From Rhizaria sp. SCN 62-66 (lineage: Eukaryota; Rhizaria, unplaced): DNA of 64,000 nt. Positions 9,658 to 22,825 of the stretch are shown piece by piece. The translations under genes were made by a program, and so were the position numbers. Numbering within the stretch: position 1 is the first letter of the stretch; each line of letters begins with the position of its first letter. Under the pieces are notes generated by a model, which was not told where the DNA came from, did no database searches, and saw only the letters and a program-made list of their open reading frames with translations. The DNA lies in contig MEDY01000197.1 of NCBI GenBank assembly GCA_001724265.1, positions 1 to 64,000 of the forward strand, read 5' to 3'.

Positions 9658-12600
9658 TTAGACAATCACACAACCACCACCGCCATTGCTACGAGCAGTT
9701 TCTTCGCCGTCCTCGTCATCATAATCATCATCTTCGTCATCTTCGTCATCCTCGTCCTCATCCTCGTCGTCGTAATCGTAGTCGACGGGCTCAAAGCGAG
9801 GCCCACTGCCGCCACCACCGATAGCGCCTACACCAGCTTCAGCGCCACATTTCTCATCACCCACCGCATCCTCTGCAGGACGTGAACTGCGGCGACGCGA
9901 GCGCTTCATGCGCCGCGGTTTACTGCCGCTGCCACCACGGCCAAAGCAGCCCACGTAATTGCTCCGGCGCTTCCCGTCGCGATCATCATCATCGCTGTCG
10001 CTGTCTCCTACTGCACCGGCACGACAGCATCCGCCACCGCTGTGATGTTCATCCGCATAGTAATCACGTGCCATCACAACTAATGGCGCAGTCGCGGCTG
10101 CAACAGCCCCGGGCCGTGTGCGCGTATGATGCGAAGCGCGCATCGTGGCAAGGAACGCGAGCGCGAGCGGCAGCGCTGACGCCACAGCAAGCGCGGGCGC
10201 GTGCGTGCCAGCGGAGACCGTAAGGCAGCCGAGATCACGCACGAAACGCACGCGTTTGCCGCTCTGCCGAGCGGCGAGCGCGGTGGCGTATTGCTGGTGT
10301 TGCAGAGCGAGAGGCGACTGCAAAGGACCGGCAAGGGCGCCATTCGGCGCAGCACCAGCAAGAGCGCTGGCAGAGCCGCGGTTCATTGGCGAAAGCGGCA
10401 TCAATGACAGCGTCGGGGACACACCGGCGCCCGCAATAGATCCGTCGTGCGTTGGACTGGCGTCAGGCCCGTTGGATTGATGAAGGCCCAGCAGTCCTTG
10501 CCCGGACCGTTGGGTCGGTAGCGGTGACGGCGGCGGCTGCAGCTTGTTCTGCTGCTGGTGTTGTTGCTGCTGCAGTTGTTGTTGCTGAACGGCGTAGAGA
10601 CCCTTCGCGGGCGACATCACCGTCACAGTCGAGTGCTTGATGATTGAGCCTCCTCTGTGAGCGCGGAGAATGCCTGCCAGCTCAGGCGAGATTGGCGAGC
10701 CCGGAACACCGGCAGGGTGAGACGCAGCCCAGTTTGCGTTGATGAGCGCAGCCGGCACGCGCGCAGGCGTTGTGGAACCAGTGCTACCGCTGAGTCCAGA
10801 GTTACCATTGTTGTTGTTGTTGCTACTGCTAGGAGAAGTCGGTGCAATTCCACGTGGTCGCACGTACGGCGTGACTGCACGCTGCAGTTGCGGCGCAGGG
10901 TTATTCACAATGAACGAACCAGGGGCCTGTGCGGCATAGAACTGATGGTGTGGCGACTGCGGCTGCTGCGGTGCACTGGCGGGACCCAAGATGGGTGACG
11001 GCGGCACCGCAGTGAACGAGATATGTGACGACAGCGGCTGCGTCGGCTGCGGGACATGAGGTGCAGCGGCATTGTGCGGCTGTGCTGACTGCGATTGCGA
11101 GGACGGCGCAAGTGGCGGTAGACCTGACGAGGCCTGCCCTCCCGGACTTTTGGCAGTGCCGGTGGCCGGGCCAGGCACCGCGAGTGCGAGCGAATACGTG
11201 TGCGGCGGCAGTGGCTGCGCAAGGTTCACAGCTGGAACGGGTTGATCTGACTGTGGCGCAGTGCGGCGAGTCGCGATGGGCTCAGACATCTCAGTCGCAA
11301 TCGGGTCAGCGACAACATCAGCTACAGCCACATCAGCAGCAGCAGTGGCTGCGGCTATGGGTGCAGCAGAGTTCTCTGCGTCATTCAACAACTCGATAGC
11401 GCTGGGGTACGAAGCACGTGCCAGCATGTATTCTGCCATAATGTCGCTGATACGCGGCTTAACTTCCGCGGCGCGAACATCCGTTGCGCAAAATGCGTCA
11501 GTGGTAACAACTGCATCAAGGGAGTTCTGCGCCGTTGCAGCAGTCGGTTCAGGCTCAGCGGCAGAGACAGTTTGGTCAGGCTGCGTCGCTGCAACTGGAA
11601 GAGGCGCGACTGTTGCTGTGCGACCACCGGAGACTGCGAGGCCTTGTTGTTGTCTCTGTGAAGCAAGATCACGCGCATACTCGTCCTGGATTTGACTCAA
11701 AGTCAAGCCGCCAGCCATCGCGAACCGGCCGCGCGCACTGCCATCCGCCTCTGCAGCAGTCGAATCGTGTGTGGGCATCGGCGGCAACGGTGGCGGCGGC
11801 AGAGGGTTAGTTCCCAAACTCACAGCACTGCTGTCTTGATCGTTATAATGATCAACGTGTGACTGAGGGCTGGCGGCAGCAATGGGACTCATGGTCAGCG
11901 GCGCAAAGGGCGGCTCTGACGAGGCCTCAACTCTCAGCACCGGCGCACGCAGCCGCGCCGCCGCCGCAGGCACCGGTGCCGCCACAGGGTGGTACAACGG
12001 ATCCGGCATCGCGACAATCGCGGGAACAGTCGCGTGCAGCGGCGGCGCAGCGTTGATGGCATCAGTGATCGAGGTAGAGTCGTCGCAGTCGTCGTCGCCC
12101 TCGCACATCACAGGCGCTGGTGCGACGACAACAGTGGTGGAGTGCGAGTGCGGCGAACCTGTTGCGGCAACAGAAGAAGCAACGGCGGCGCTCAGAACCA
12201 GTATCAAGCGCAAAGCGCGCGCGCGCCGGTGGTGCCTGCGCGCCTCGCTCGCAGCAGTAGCGGCAGCAGCAGCGGCATCGAGGGCGGCGGCAGCGAACAC
12301 AATATTTGCCTCATTCTCGACCTCTGCGGCGCGCGCAGCGGCTGTGAACGGGGCGAGCTCTGCCGGGACACCTGTCGCAGTCGCAGCGGGGCTCGCAGCA
12401 GCGCGCTGTTTGCTACTGGCAGTCGCGCGTGTCGCCTCTAGGCCGTGGTTGCGCGCCTGTGAGGGGCGCGGGTGACGGGAACCGCGACCCGTGAGAGGCT
12501 GTAGAGGAGCAGCGTTCGAAGCAGCACCAGCAACTGCAGGGACAGTTGTCGTTAAGGGGGCCTGCGAAGACTGAGGCGCAACTCCTGCAGCAACAGTAGC

Positions 12601-15600
12601 TGATGCAGTCACTGAGACAGGCGCTGCCGCAGCAACGCGCGACAGCAAAGCTGCAGCAGACAAGAGCGCGGTCGAAGACGGAGTCATTGTTGACTGCGAG
12701 CGCGTATGAGCGTGTGCGTCGATCGCGAGCCGAGCCCAGAGGTTCACAGCGGGCTGCATCGCAGCAGGCACAGCCTCAACAATTACAGGGGCGCTAACAC
12801 CGGGCTGTGCTTGAGCGTGACTGTGGCTGTGGCTGTAAATGTGATTGGAGTCCAGTTCGCCCCACGGCAGCGCACGCGCCATCACCCGGTGCGCAGACCC
12901 GTCAACAAGCGCAAGATCCACGCTCGCTGCGGCAACAACCGCGCCCGTGTACGACGTGGCCGGCACAGTCGCCAGCAGCGCCGCGTCACCCGCAGCGCTC
13001 GCGAGCGCGGCCGCGGGAGCGCACGTGTCAACCTCGGCCGCGGACGACACCGCTGCAGTGGCGCGCGCGAGCGCGGCTGCGGCGGCGCGCGCGCGCCGAG
13101 CGGCGATGCGCGCGCGCGTGGTAGCGGCGCGAGTGGCGGCAATGCGTGAATGCGCGAGGATCGCGGCTGTCGCGGGGTAGTCGGCGCAGAGCGACGCGTG
13201 CGAGACTGAGCCCAGTGCGGCCACACCGGGCGCAGGGGCGATGGGGGCATTGAGAGTCGGAGCGGTCGTCGACACCTCGAGAGAGCTGAGGGACGCAGAA
13301 GCAGCGGTGACGCCGGACGCGAGCACGGCGGCTAAATACGCAGCGACGGCCTCAGCATCAGCGGTGCTTACGTTGGAGTCGGAAATCAGAGCGGGGCCCA
13401 TGATGGTTGCGAAGGCGGCAGCAAGCGCGGCCGAGTCCCCAGCTAGCGACATCGCCAGCGCAGTCTCAGCGTCCGCAGACGCCGTCGCCGCGGCGAGTTG
13501 GCGTTGGGTGAGAACAACAGAGCTGTCCAATCCACCCGCAGCAGCGCCCGGCGCAGCGTCGCCCGCCGCACTCACAGCAGCCGTCGCGACAGCAGAAGCA
13601 GTTGCGGAGGCTGCGGACGTCGCTGCAATAAGCGCGGACGCGCTCAGCATGGGCATCAACGGCGCTAGCGAAGCAGCTGTGGCTGAGGCAGCGGCGTCAC
13701 TGTCACTGGCAGCACCAGGCGTCGGCGCGCGCGCGTTCTTGCTCGGTTTTGACGCTGCGGCTGCGTGGACAGTGACCGCGGCCGCGCCAGAGTGCGAACG
13801 CGTCAGCCGCTCAGTGCTTGCGCTGGCGCCAGTCGCCGGCGCACCGGCGACCGTGGTCGTGGCCGAGCTCGTGTTGAGACTGCTCTGCTTCAGCAGCCGC
13901 TGCGTCGGCGGGCCCGGCGGCAGTCCTGTCGCGGCCGCCGCCGCGGGGCCTGAAACAGCGACGGGGGCCGCGACAGGCGAAAGACCGTGAGCAACGCTGG
14001 CAAGGACGCTCGAGTTCGCAGTGTGGCGCCGGCTGCCGTCGCTCTCTGCGCTCGACTGAGATACCTCAGACGGCACACGCGCGAGTGGATACTGCACTGA
14101 CTGCTGTTGGAGTTGCTGCGACTGCTGCTGCTGCTGCTGCTGCTGTTGCTGTTGCTGTTGCTGCGCTGTCGGCGGAGGCGGCGGTTGCGTGGCAAAACAC
14201 ACCGCGCGCGTTGCCAGCAACGCCCTCGCTACAGCGGCCGCGTCCGTGGACATCGACTCCGGCGTCGGCGCCAGCGCCGGAAGCAAGCCCTGGAATCGCG
14301 CCAGATTCTCCGCCGCGGCCGCCGCAGTGGTGGGGTCGCCGATCAGCTCCAGCGGTTTGGGCGGCTGCAGCGACGGCAGAATGCGGCCCATGCCGGCCAC
14401 GTCGGCGATCGCGGACGCGGTGTCAGCTAAGTTAGCACGGCGGAACTTGTGCGCAGATGCAGCGGCAAACATCGCGGCCGGAGTCAAAACCGCGCTAACT
14501 GCGGGGACAGAGGCCGACGACGCAGGAGCAGCGGGAGCATTCGCAGTCGTCGCAGAAGCAGCAGCGGTCGGTGACGGCGCAGGAGGTGCAGCCGCGGTTG
14601 CGGGCGACTTCGCGGATGCATGCGTCGCCGCCGCCTCGCCAGCAGTGGCCGCAACGGCGGCAGGCGGGACCGGCAGCGCAAGTGCATGCGTTGCCGCAGT
14701 GATCGCCGGCTCGAGCTCTTCGCCCCCGTCGATCACAACGGCGGCGGCAAGCGTGCGAGACAGCGGCGCCCACAGTCGCGTGAGCGCGTCGCCGACAGAG
14801 CGCGCTGCGTTGGGGCCGTGCGCGAAGAAGCTGACAGACCGCACGTGCGCGATGCCAGTAGTTGCCGTCGCAGCCGCAGAGGAGGCGGGTGCGTTGTCGC
14901 TCGAATCATCGGCAATGAGGGGCACGTGTGTCACAGCGGGGATGGCACGCTTGTCACCGGTTCCGCGCTGCTGTTGCTGCTGCTGCTGCTGAGGAGACAA
15001 AGCGGACGCCAGCGACGCATCGTCGATGAGCATCTTGTACAAGAACAGCGCTAGCGGCGACGGCATCATTGCGTCGACACTACTATTCGCCGCAGCGCCG
15101 CCTGGGGCAGCAGCGGCGGTCGAAGAGCCACTGGCCCCGCTAACCACAGGCTTTGGCGACATCAGCGCGGGGGCAGCACTTGTCGCAGTCACCGTGGTTG
15201 GGGGAGGCGGGACAAGGACAGGTAAAATATCGACAGCATCGAGGAAATACGCTTGCGCCAGCGTCAAATGCGCGACTGACGCCAGCCCTATAAACAACAC
15301 GCCCGCTGCGGACGAGCTCGTACTGGGGCTCGGCGCAGAGGCCGGCGCCAGCGCAGGCGAGCCGTACGCACTGCTAATAGCACTGTTCGCACCGCTATTG
15401 CCACCATACGCAAGCGCAAAGCCCCCCGCGCTGTTCGCAGCGACAGAGGCAGGGGCGGGGGGAGGGCGCGGGCGCACGCGGAGACAGACGGGCAACAGCG
15501 CTACAAGGGCGCGCAGCTGCGCAGTGCGGCCGAGGCTCGCCACCGCGGCGGCCACGCTCTCCGTAGAGCCGTAGCCGCCCGCAATCAGCGCTGCGGCCAC

Positions 15601-18416
15601 TGCGGCGGCGAGAGCGAGCGTGCGACTTACAGCGCCAGCGGCCGCGTCGGTGAGTTCACCGAGCGGCAGCGCGGCGAGCGGGGCCGGCGGGGGCAGGCCC
15701 GGCAGTAGCACGACAGAGGCTGACGCGGAGACTGGCGCGATGATCGGCGCCACGCCGACCGATGCGGCGACTGTGGGATACGTGGCAAGGAGTGAGTAGA
15801 GCAACAAGTTAAGCTGCCGCCACTCGCGGGCCGCGCGCCGCCACAGCCGCCCCACGCACGGCGGCGGGGCGCCGCAGCCGTTCCAGTCCCCCTCGGCCGC
15901 CGCTGTCAGCGATGCTGCGGTCTGCGAGCCGCCGGAGCCGCTAGAGCTGTTGCTGTTGGCTGAGCCAGCGAGCGAGGGCGGCGCGGGAACCGCACTGGCA
16001 CCGCCGGCGGTGGAGGACGTTTGCGAGATGTCGCCGTCAGCACCGCTTTCGACGGACGCTGTAGAGCCGAAGCTGCCAACGCGCACGACAAGCGGCGGAC
16101 TCGCGTTGTTATGACCACTATTGCAGTTGCGGTTACTGCTGGAGCCACTGCCACTGCCATTGTTGTTATTGTTGTTGTTATTGAGCGCAGCGTTTGTGGG
16201 CGTCGGTGCCATCGCTGGAGTATGCGGCGCTGGAGGCTGCGCCGGCGGCGACGATAACGACGGCGGCGGTAAAATGGGCATCGGCTCGACGATCGCAACG
16301 CGCCAGCCCGCCGCAAGCGCGCGCGTGACCGTGGGCAGCGTTGTGCCAGCGCAAAGCCCGCTGCCGCATAGCCCGCCGCACAGTGACGCCGCGGCCGCGT
16401 CCGTCGCCGCGTCGGACCCAACCGCAGCCGCTGCAACAGAAGTGGCACCGTTGCTAGCGGTGGGCGTAGAGCGGGTCTCGGCGCCGCTGAGATAGCGCGC
16501 CACTGCAGCCGCGGCCGCAGCGGACACGGCGCCGGGGCTGGTGGTGCTTGATACCGCGTACCCAAGGGCGGGCGTGCCGGGCGACGGCGACACACCGCGC
16601 TGCGCAGTTCCCGAGGCGTGACTGTGGGCACTGTACGCGGATGCGACGCCGGCAGTTGCACCCAGCGCCAGCGCGCCGGGCACTGCGACGGTAGCGGCGC
16701 TGGCGTTGGCGTGCTGTTGCTGAGGCGGGATCGGGGAGGGCCAGCGCGCCGCGGTAACGCTGCTGGGGTTGTTGCAGCCGTTGCTGTGGGCGTCGTCGGT
16801 GGCGTCAGAGCCGGCAGCGCCACGCAGGCGCGTGTAGCCCTGGGTTGGCGATATCGAGGGCGGCTGACCACGATTGATATGGGCGCTATTGTTGTTATTG
16901 TTGTTGGGGCTGTAGAGCGACGGGCTTTGGCCGGACATGGACGACGACGGGGGTGCAAAGCCACCGTGGGGACCGTGACCGTGAACAGGGGCAGCCACAA
17001 CGTGCAGAGACGGCGACGGCGTCGGCTGTGGCGTCAAAGGAACCGTCAGATGACTGGCCATCGGCGTCGTCGTGTTGCTCGCGCCTGTGTTCACACTCGC
17101 AGTACTCGCAGTCGTGTTTTGACTGTTGTTGCTGTTGTTTTGATTAGTGTGAGTAGGGTTCGTGACCGTGGACGGGAGACCGTTGACTGCAACAGCTCGC
17201 AGCCAAAGTCCGGGCCCAGCTCCGGGGCCAGAACTCGGCAGCACCACCATCACGTCAATCTGCTCCTCTGAAGCCGAAGCAGCGCCTCTTACACCAGCCG
17301 ACATGGCTAGGGTACTTAAATTGGCCTGGGGAGTGCTGGCATCGCTGTTACTGTTGCCACGAGTCTTAGTACTGGCAGGACCCTGTGGCGTCTGCTGCGG
17401 CGCGCTAGCAGTCGTTGCGGCAGTCTTAGCAGTCGTCGGTGCAGTTTGCTGTTTCTGCTGCTCTTGCTGTTGAGCATTGGCCGTGAGCGTGAACGCGGTG
17501 GAGCGAGGGAGCACGTCCGGTGAGTGCCACACAGTGACCGTGGGCTGCGTGCACACGCAGTCGCCGTACACACACCGGCGCTGGCGCATCCTCTTGGCAC
17601 ACTGGCTGCGCCCGTGGCCACTCTTCGAAGGCTTCTGACCGTGACTGTGACCGTGACCAGGGGCTGACTCTTGCAGTTGTTGTTGTTGAGATTGACTTTG
17701 AGCAAGCCACTCTGTATCCCAGTCCCAACAGTCTTCATCTACCTTGCGGCCGCCGCGATGATTGCCATCGCTGTAACCAATGGTGCTCACAGTCACCTGG
17801 GTCTTCTGCTGTTGCACACGGTCGTTGGCGGTGTCGCCGGCGTCTTTGTCGCTGGTAAGCAGACCATCCTCATCGTCGTCATTGTCGTAGTCATCGCTCA
17901 TATCATGGTCATCGATGTCGCAGTCGCAGTCAGCGTCACCATCAGAGCCATTGTTAGGCGAGTGAGTGCTAGGGTTGTTACTATGATTGACTGCGCCACG
18001 CATGTGATGAAAGCGGCATCCACAGCACCGGCCGGGGCCAGGTTCACTGCCAATCGCACTCTGCGCAGCCGCACTAGAAGTCGCAGAGGCAGCGGCAGGA
18101 GTTGTAGTTGCAGCAGCAGATGCAGATGCAGCAGCAAACGCAGCAGCGGTGGCGGCAGTGGCAGCGGCAGTCGGCGTCGGTATAGAGCTAGCACTCAGAC
18201 TCGTGTTGCTGGGCTTAGCGCGCGGTGGCAACGGCACGCGTGTTGCGACGAGCCCATGTGTACGCGCGAGGGATGCCATCAGTGTCTGCTGGAGAACACG
18301 TGCCAGTGCCGCGTAGTGCCGGTGTGAGACCCATAGGTACGCACTGCCGCACGCGCCGGCGCTGCTGCGAGCACGGGAGCCCGCGCTGGAGCGGGAACTC
18401 ACGGTTGAGCCCGTCG

Positions 18417-18447
<31 letters not shown>

Positions 18448-19086
18448 TGATGATGAAGATGAAGAGGAGTATGAAGAAGAAAAGGCGGCGCTTAATCTGC
18501 GTGGGTACGTCAGGAGACGCGGACACGGGGGCGGCAGCGCGGGACCAACAGCAGCAGTGGCGGACAGCCCGCCGTTAGGAGGTGTCATCGCAGCAGCTGG
18601 AGAGACAGTCGCGGCGGCCTGTGACGGCGGCGGCGGCGTGAGAGCGTATCCGAAGGCAGCGAGTGATCGGGGCCAAGGAGTCGCAGGGAACGTGTCCAAC
18701 CAGCACGATAGTCGCCGCCTGGTAGTACCGGAGCTCAGCGCAAGCACCGTGGACAGTGGTAGGTGTGGGGTGCGCGGTGGCAGCGGCGGGCCGTGCATGG
18801 GCAGCGCGGGAGCAGGCAGCGGGCGCAGCGAAGAAGGAACGAAGGCAAGCGCAGGGAGAGACCGTTGTGAGAGCAGCATGGCCCAGGGCGACGAGCCTAG
18901 GGATGGCGACGGCGGCGACGGGGGAAAACGCGGTGGGTTGAGGATCGAGGTCGAGGTCTGGGACGGAGCATGGTGTGTTGAGGGGTGCGGAGGCGGGTAT
19001 GGCTGGAGGTTCGAAGCAGTTACCACTTGTGTTGTGCCCGATGCACTCGGACCACCACCAGGGTCGTTGCATCGCAAGCCATCCAT
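9658..19086 (-). CDS. Giant low-complexity protein (3142 aa) with a C-terminal CaaX box
   Basis: One uninterrupted reading frame, ATG at 19086 to TAA at 9658, with a TAA upstream in frame. Tracts seen: poly-Ser near residues 205-225, poly-Gln near 1640-1656, many Ala/Ser/Asn/Gln runs, and an acidic Asp/Glu run near 3102-3132. The chain ends GGGGCVIV, a CaaX prenylation motif just after the acidic run. Less biased stretches, for example VGRLWRRAAREWRQLNLLLY and PSPLALFLYKMLIDDASLA, may be folded, but I recognise no family. Long frames on the opposite strand are GC-driven shadows. If the C-terminus is prenylated the protein would sit on a membrane, which is an inference from the motif. No intron is needed. 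Confidence 0.85.
14118..14166 (-). repeat. CAG/CAA tract coding poly-Gln
   Basis: On the plus strand it reads as a CTG run with TTG variants. In frame it gives an uninterrupted Gln run in the giant CaaX protein. Confidence 0.9.
18412..18470 (-). repeat. TCG/TCA tract coding poly-Ser
   Basis: The plus strand shows a (GAC)n run followed by GATGATGAAGAT-type variants. In the giant protein's frame it codes a long Ser run. Confidence 0.9.
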
Positions 19087-19556
19087 CGCAACGCTGCGCC
19101 GGGTGCTTAGTAAACACTCCGGTTAGCAGTTAAGTTGAAGGCTTGAACGGAAGGGCTATGTAGATATGAGCCGAACGGGATTTGTGAGGAGCGATGGCGT
19201 TTGACTGGTTCAACGGTAGCGAGGTTAAATGAGGGTGTAAAGGAGCACAGGAACACAGAAAACAGATAGTCTTATTACAAATATAACGTCATTTCAGTCG
19301 TAAAAGTTTATACGTCTTGTGAAATTGCGTAGAAAATATTGCCCGTGCTACAAACTTGCTTTTAAATTGGTCCCTCCAATCCTTGCCGAACGGGGCTCGT
19401 CGCTGCCGCCGACCGTACCTCCAAACTCCGAAGCACAAAACGAGTGTATTGTGGGAGGATCTTTCAGCGAAGAGGCAAAAAATGATTGAAATTATAAACA
19501 ATAAACTTGTTTTTATCGTATAAAACTCGAAATAACTATGTATCCTGCGTATATCC
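19087..19556. other. Intergenic, upstream of the giant CaaX gene
   Basis: 470 bp between the start of the giant gene and the TAA of the UBE3D-like gene, same strand. Presumed promoter and 3' UTR. No defined site recognised. Confidence 0.5.
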
Positions 19557-22507
19557 TTACATATCCGTCTCACCCCAGCCGTCCCCACGCTTCACGCTGC
19601 GCCGAAGATACCCCAACTGGAACCCCTTGGGCGGCAGACCCTTGCGCAACGGCTCCGGCCACGCGTCCCCGCGCCGCGCCAGCAACGCCGCCAGCTGCCG
19701 CACCTCGCCCGCGGGCCACACGAAGACTTGGACTCCATTCATTGCACCTGTGCCGAGTCCAGCTGCGACGCCACTCGCAACGCCACCTGCGGCTGCAGCA
19801 GCTGCTGTTGTTGTTGCGTTGGCGATGGCGTTGAAAGCTGCAATAGCGGCAGCTGAGGCGCCAAGGGGAGGCATACGCGCCCACGAGCGCAGCGCATTGG
19901 CCACTGCGATTGTATCCGCGACAGTCTTTGCCGTGGCATGAGATTGCGACTCTGGATGTGGCGGCGACGGCGGCGACTGCGGCGACTGCGGCGACTGCGA
20001 GTGATTAGAACCCAGGTCAGCCTCAGCACACGCAAACATCACCTTGACTGATGACGTCAGAAATCCTTCCTTTCCACTGCTTACTTTAGCTGTCTCGTTC
20101 GTCTTTGAGTCGGACTCAGCTGAGACAGCGGCTGTGACGGCGTCAGTGAGCGACTACGACACTGCAACGGATCCGTCCCACCCCAGCACCTGCAGCGCCA
20201 GAACACACCCCTTATCCAAGTCAGCGACGGCGCCACGACTCAACGAGGAAGCGCCACCGTTCAGGGAGGAATCACTCCGGTGACCGACGGTGGAGCTGGT
20301 GTCCGGTGTCCCGACCAACAGGCAGCGCAGCGCACCGCGGGCGGAGGCGGCGGCCACGAGTGCGGCGGCCACTGCGCTCTCGAAGCGGTACGGCGCAAAC
20401 ACACCGGCGTCGCCACGCCAGCGGTTGTCGACGCTGGAGGCAGGCTCGAGGGTGTATTTAAACAGTCGAACAGCACCGGTAGGCAAAACAACAACCGTGG
20501 GCGTTGCCTTATGCGCCGTCATCGTCGTTGCATCATCAGTTGTGTGAACAACACTACCCGCCGTCGCAGTGTGATCGCAGTGACTATGCGCGCGAATGGC
20601 ACAGTCCTCGTGACTAGAACTGTGATTGTGAGCAACGTAGCCGGGAAGCCGCTTCACCGCTGTATCAAGCGCACTCTCACTCTGTGCAATGCCTTCACCA
20701 CACTGTATTGCCACAGCACTAGCCTCTGCAGCTCCCGTTGTCACTGTCGATGTTTCAACGACGACGGCGACCGCGACGGCCTCTCGTTCACCCACAAGCG
20801 TGCCGCAACCGGGGCAGTGTAAGGGCTCATACCAGCGGTGTAAGTACCCTGGCACAGACAGAGGATCAACTGATCCCGTCGGAATGCCACCGTGCTCACG
20901 GTCACCCGCAGGATGCTCATTACAGTCATGCCCACAGTCATCTGGAGCATGCCCACAGTCGCCACTGTTGTGCTCACAGTCACCTGAGCCATGACCACAG
21001 TCATTGTCATGCTTGCGTCCATCCTTGTCAGCACGTTTATCTTTATCATCATGACTGTGACCCTGGTGGCCGCCACAGCACGCTTCGTTCACAGTTGGTT
21101 CATCAACAGCTGTCGTTCCAATGTCGAGCTGTTTCAGAGCCTCGACAAGCGCGTCCGGTGAATCCAACAAAGGCACAACCGCAGCTGCAGCCGTCGCCGC
21201 GCCCGCCACCGCGCTCACAGTTGCAGCAGCGGCCTTCGCCAGCACCACGCCGTCCGCAATGCTGGCATCAGAAGAGTTGGCGGTTTGTTCGAGGGTCCGG
21301 AGAGGGGGTGCTGCGACGGCGCTCATGATGGCGCTTGCAGCGCCACCGTTGTGCACGAGAGGCAAATACCCGCCACAATGCGCGCGCACCGCAACCCGAT
21401 CACCCTCATCCGCGCCACAACTGCTGATATTGTTGCTGTTGCTGCCGCCGCTGTTGAATTCAGTCATCCCCCCCTGATCACTCGCAGTGTCGGCCGCATT
21501 TGCAGCAGTGCGAGAAGACGATGAAGTACCGTGAGAACGCGAAGTGACCGCGGCGGTGACCTGTAGCGCGGCATTCAGCGCGGACTGCGGCACTGCGAGG
21601 TCGGTCTCATGTGCGAGCAACCAGTCAAGACCGACGTATAGCCTCCCGGGCCGTGGCTGCACATCGTGCCGCGCTGCAGAAACGCGCGCGCGACGTTTGT
21701 TGTGGCAGAACCACATGTCAGCGCCCTCAGACCAGTACGGCGACGGCAGAGGCAGCACGGATATCGGAGCTTTCGGGGCGTCTCCTGCGTTGGAAGCAGT
21801 GGAAGCGTTGGCGGCGTTAGCGGCTGCGGCGGCTGCGGCGATAGTGGCAGCGCGCCACGCGGGAACGGACGGGTCAGCAGGGGCTGCGGCGGTCGCAGGG
21901 GGCTGCAGCGGGCGGAGAAGCGGCGCGTGGCAACACCGCGAGACGAGTCCAGCGGTGTAGGGTGCGAAAGTGAGCTCGGCGGGGGCGGGGAAGCAGTCGG
22001 ACTCGAGAGGCGCGGCCGGGAGCGGGCTCGCTGAGAGCGAGATACAACAAGCAGACAAAAACATACGAAGGAAAATACAATTAAAAATGGAAATATCAGT
22101 TGCTTAAAGGCTATACAGTTGGGGATACAATGTTTTAGATCATATTTGTTGTTACTGCACGTACTGGTATCTTCGAAGCGGACGCGGAGAATGAGGCAGC
22201 CAGGCGCGCGCGACGTGGCCGCAGAGTCGGGATCTACGTCGCAGTCAAACGTCGCAATAGGCAACAAGTAGTCGTTGTCAAGGTCAAGATTCACAGCGAG
22301 TGGGGACGCGCCGGGTCGCGGTGTGCGGCGTAGCGAGGCTCCGGCGGCGGCGCGGGCCGTGACAGGGAACGCGTCCGGAGAATCAGCGCAGAGGTAGAGA
22401 GTGCGGCGGGTCACCACAAGACGCAGGGATGCTGCCTCAGCGTCACAGCAGTGTACATAGACAGTAAAGCTGCGCGCTGGTGGCGACTTTTCAACAAACA
22501 GGAACAT
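19557..22507 (-). CDS. UBE3D/HECT_2-family-like protein (E2-binding, E3-like), read through one TAG
   Basis: Exon 1 is 22507-22165 and exon 2 is 22030-19557 (donor GTACGT); the stop is TAA and the product about 938 residues. Match to the HECT-like E2-binding family (human UBE3D) is by recalled motifs in order: N-terminal MFLFVEKSPPARSFTVYVHC; a W...MWFCH segment followed by GRLYVGLDWLLAHETDL; a Cys pair HCPGCGTLVGE; VRLFKYTLEP; FAPYRFESAV; VLALQVLGW; SVKVMFACAE; and a C-terminal block GVQVFVWP...LPPKGFQLGYLRR. The TAG (20154-20156, residue about 740) lies between VLALQVLGWDGSVAVS and SVKVMF, so the last two family blocks are reached only by reading through. A His/Cys-rich insert (DCGHGSGDCEHNSGDCGH) precedes the HCPGCG pair and looks metal-binding. 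The family is reported to bind ubiquitin-conjugating enzymes. Divergent neighbour: the zinc-finger gene. Confidence 0.72.
20154..20156 (-). other. In-frame TAG read as sense
   Basis: The frame stays open for a further 198 codons beyond the TAG, to a TAA at 19557, and carries conserved family motifs there. Confidence 0.82.
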
Positions 22508-22825
22508 TGGTGTTGTGTAGATGACGCTGCTCGATGAAGGTGGAGCAGAGGGCTCGGATGATGCCGTTTGGCGCGCCAAGTGGCAGGAACTAAACTGAGC
22601 AATTACCAAGCACGATTGTCATTTTTAGATGTGTTATATTGTTAAAAATATGACTGTATCAAAATATAATTGGGCAAATAACAATCACCCCTGTTGACGG
22701 AAATATGAGCTCATGCCAATACCATTTTTATTGACACCCAACGGGGCGCACGGGTCACTTGCTTTTTTGCGATTTCTTAATGTCTGTTGTTTGCCCTCTG
22801 CTAGTTTGGCTTCTGAAATCAGGAG
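22508..22825. promoter_or_regulatory. Divergent intergenic region, likely shared promoter
   Basis: 318 bp between two start codons pointing away from each other. No specific element recognised. Confidence 0.5.

Noticed and set aside
13241-13990. 249-codon plus-strand Ala-rich frame inside the giant gene
   Set aside because: Antisense shadow of a 9.4-kb frame; no splice sites or family support.
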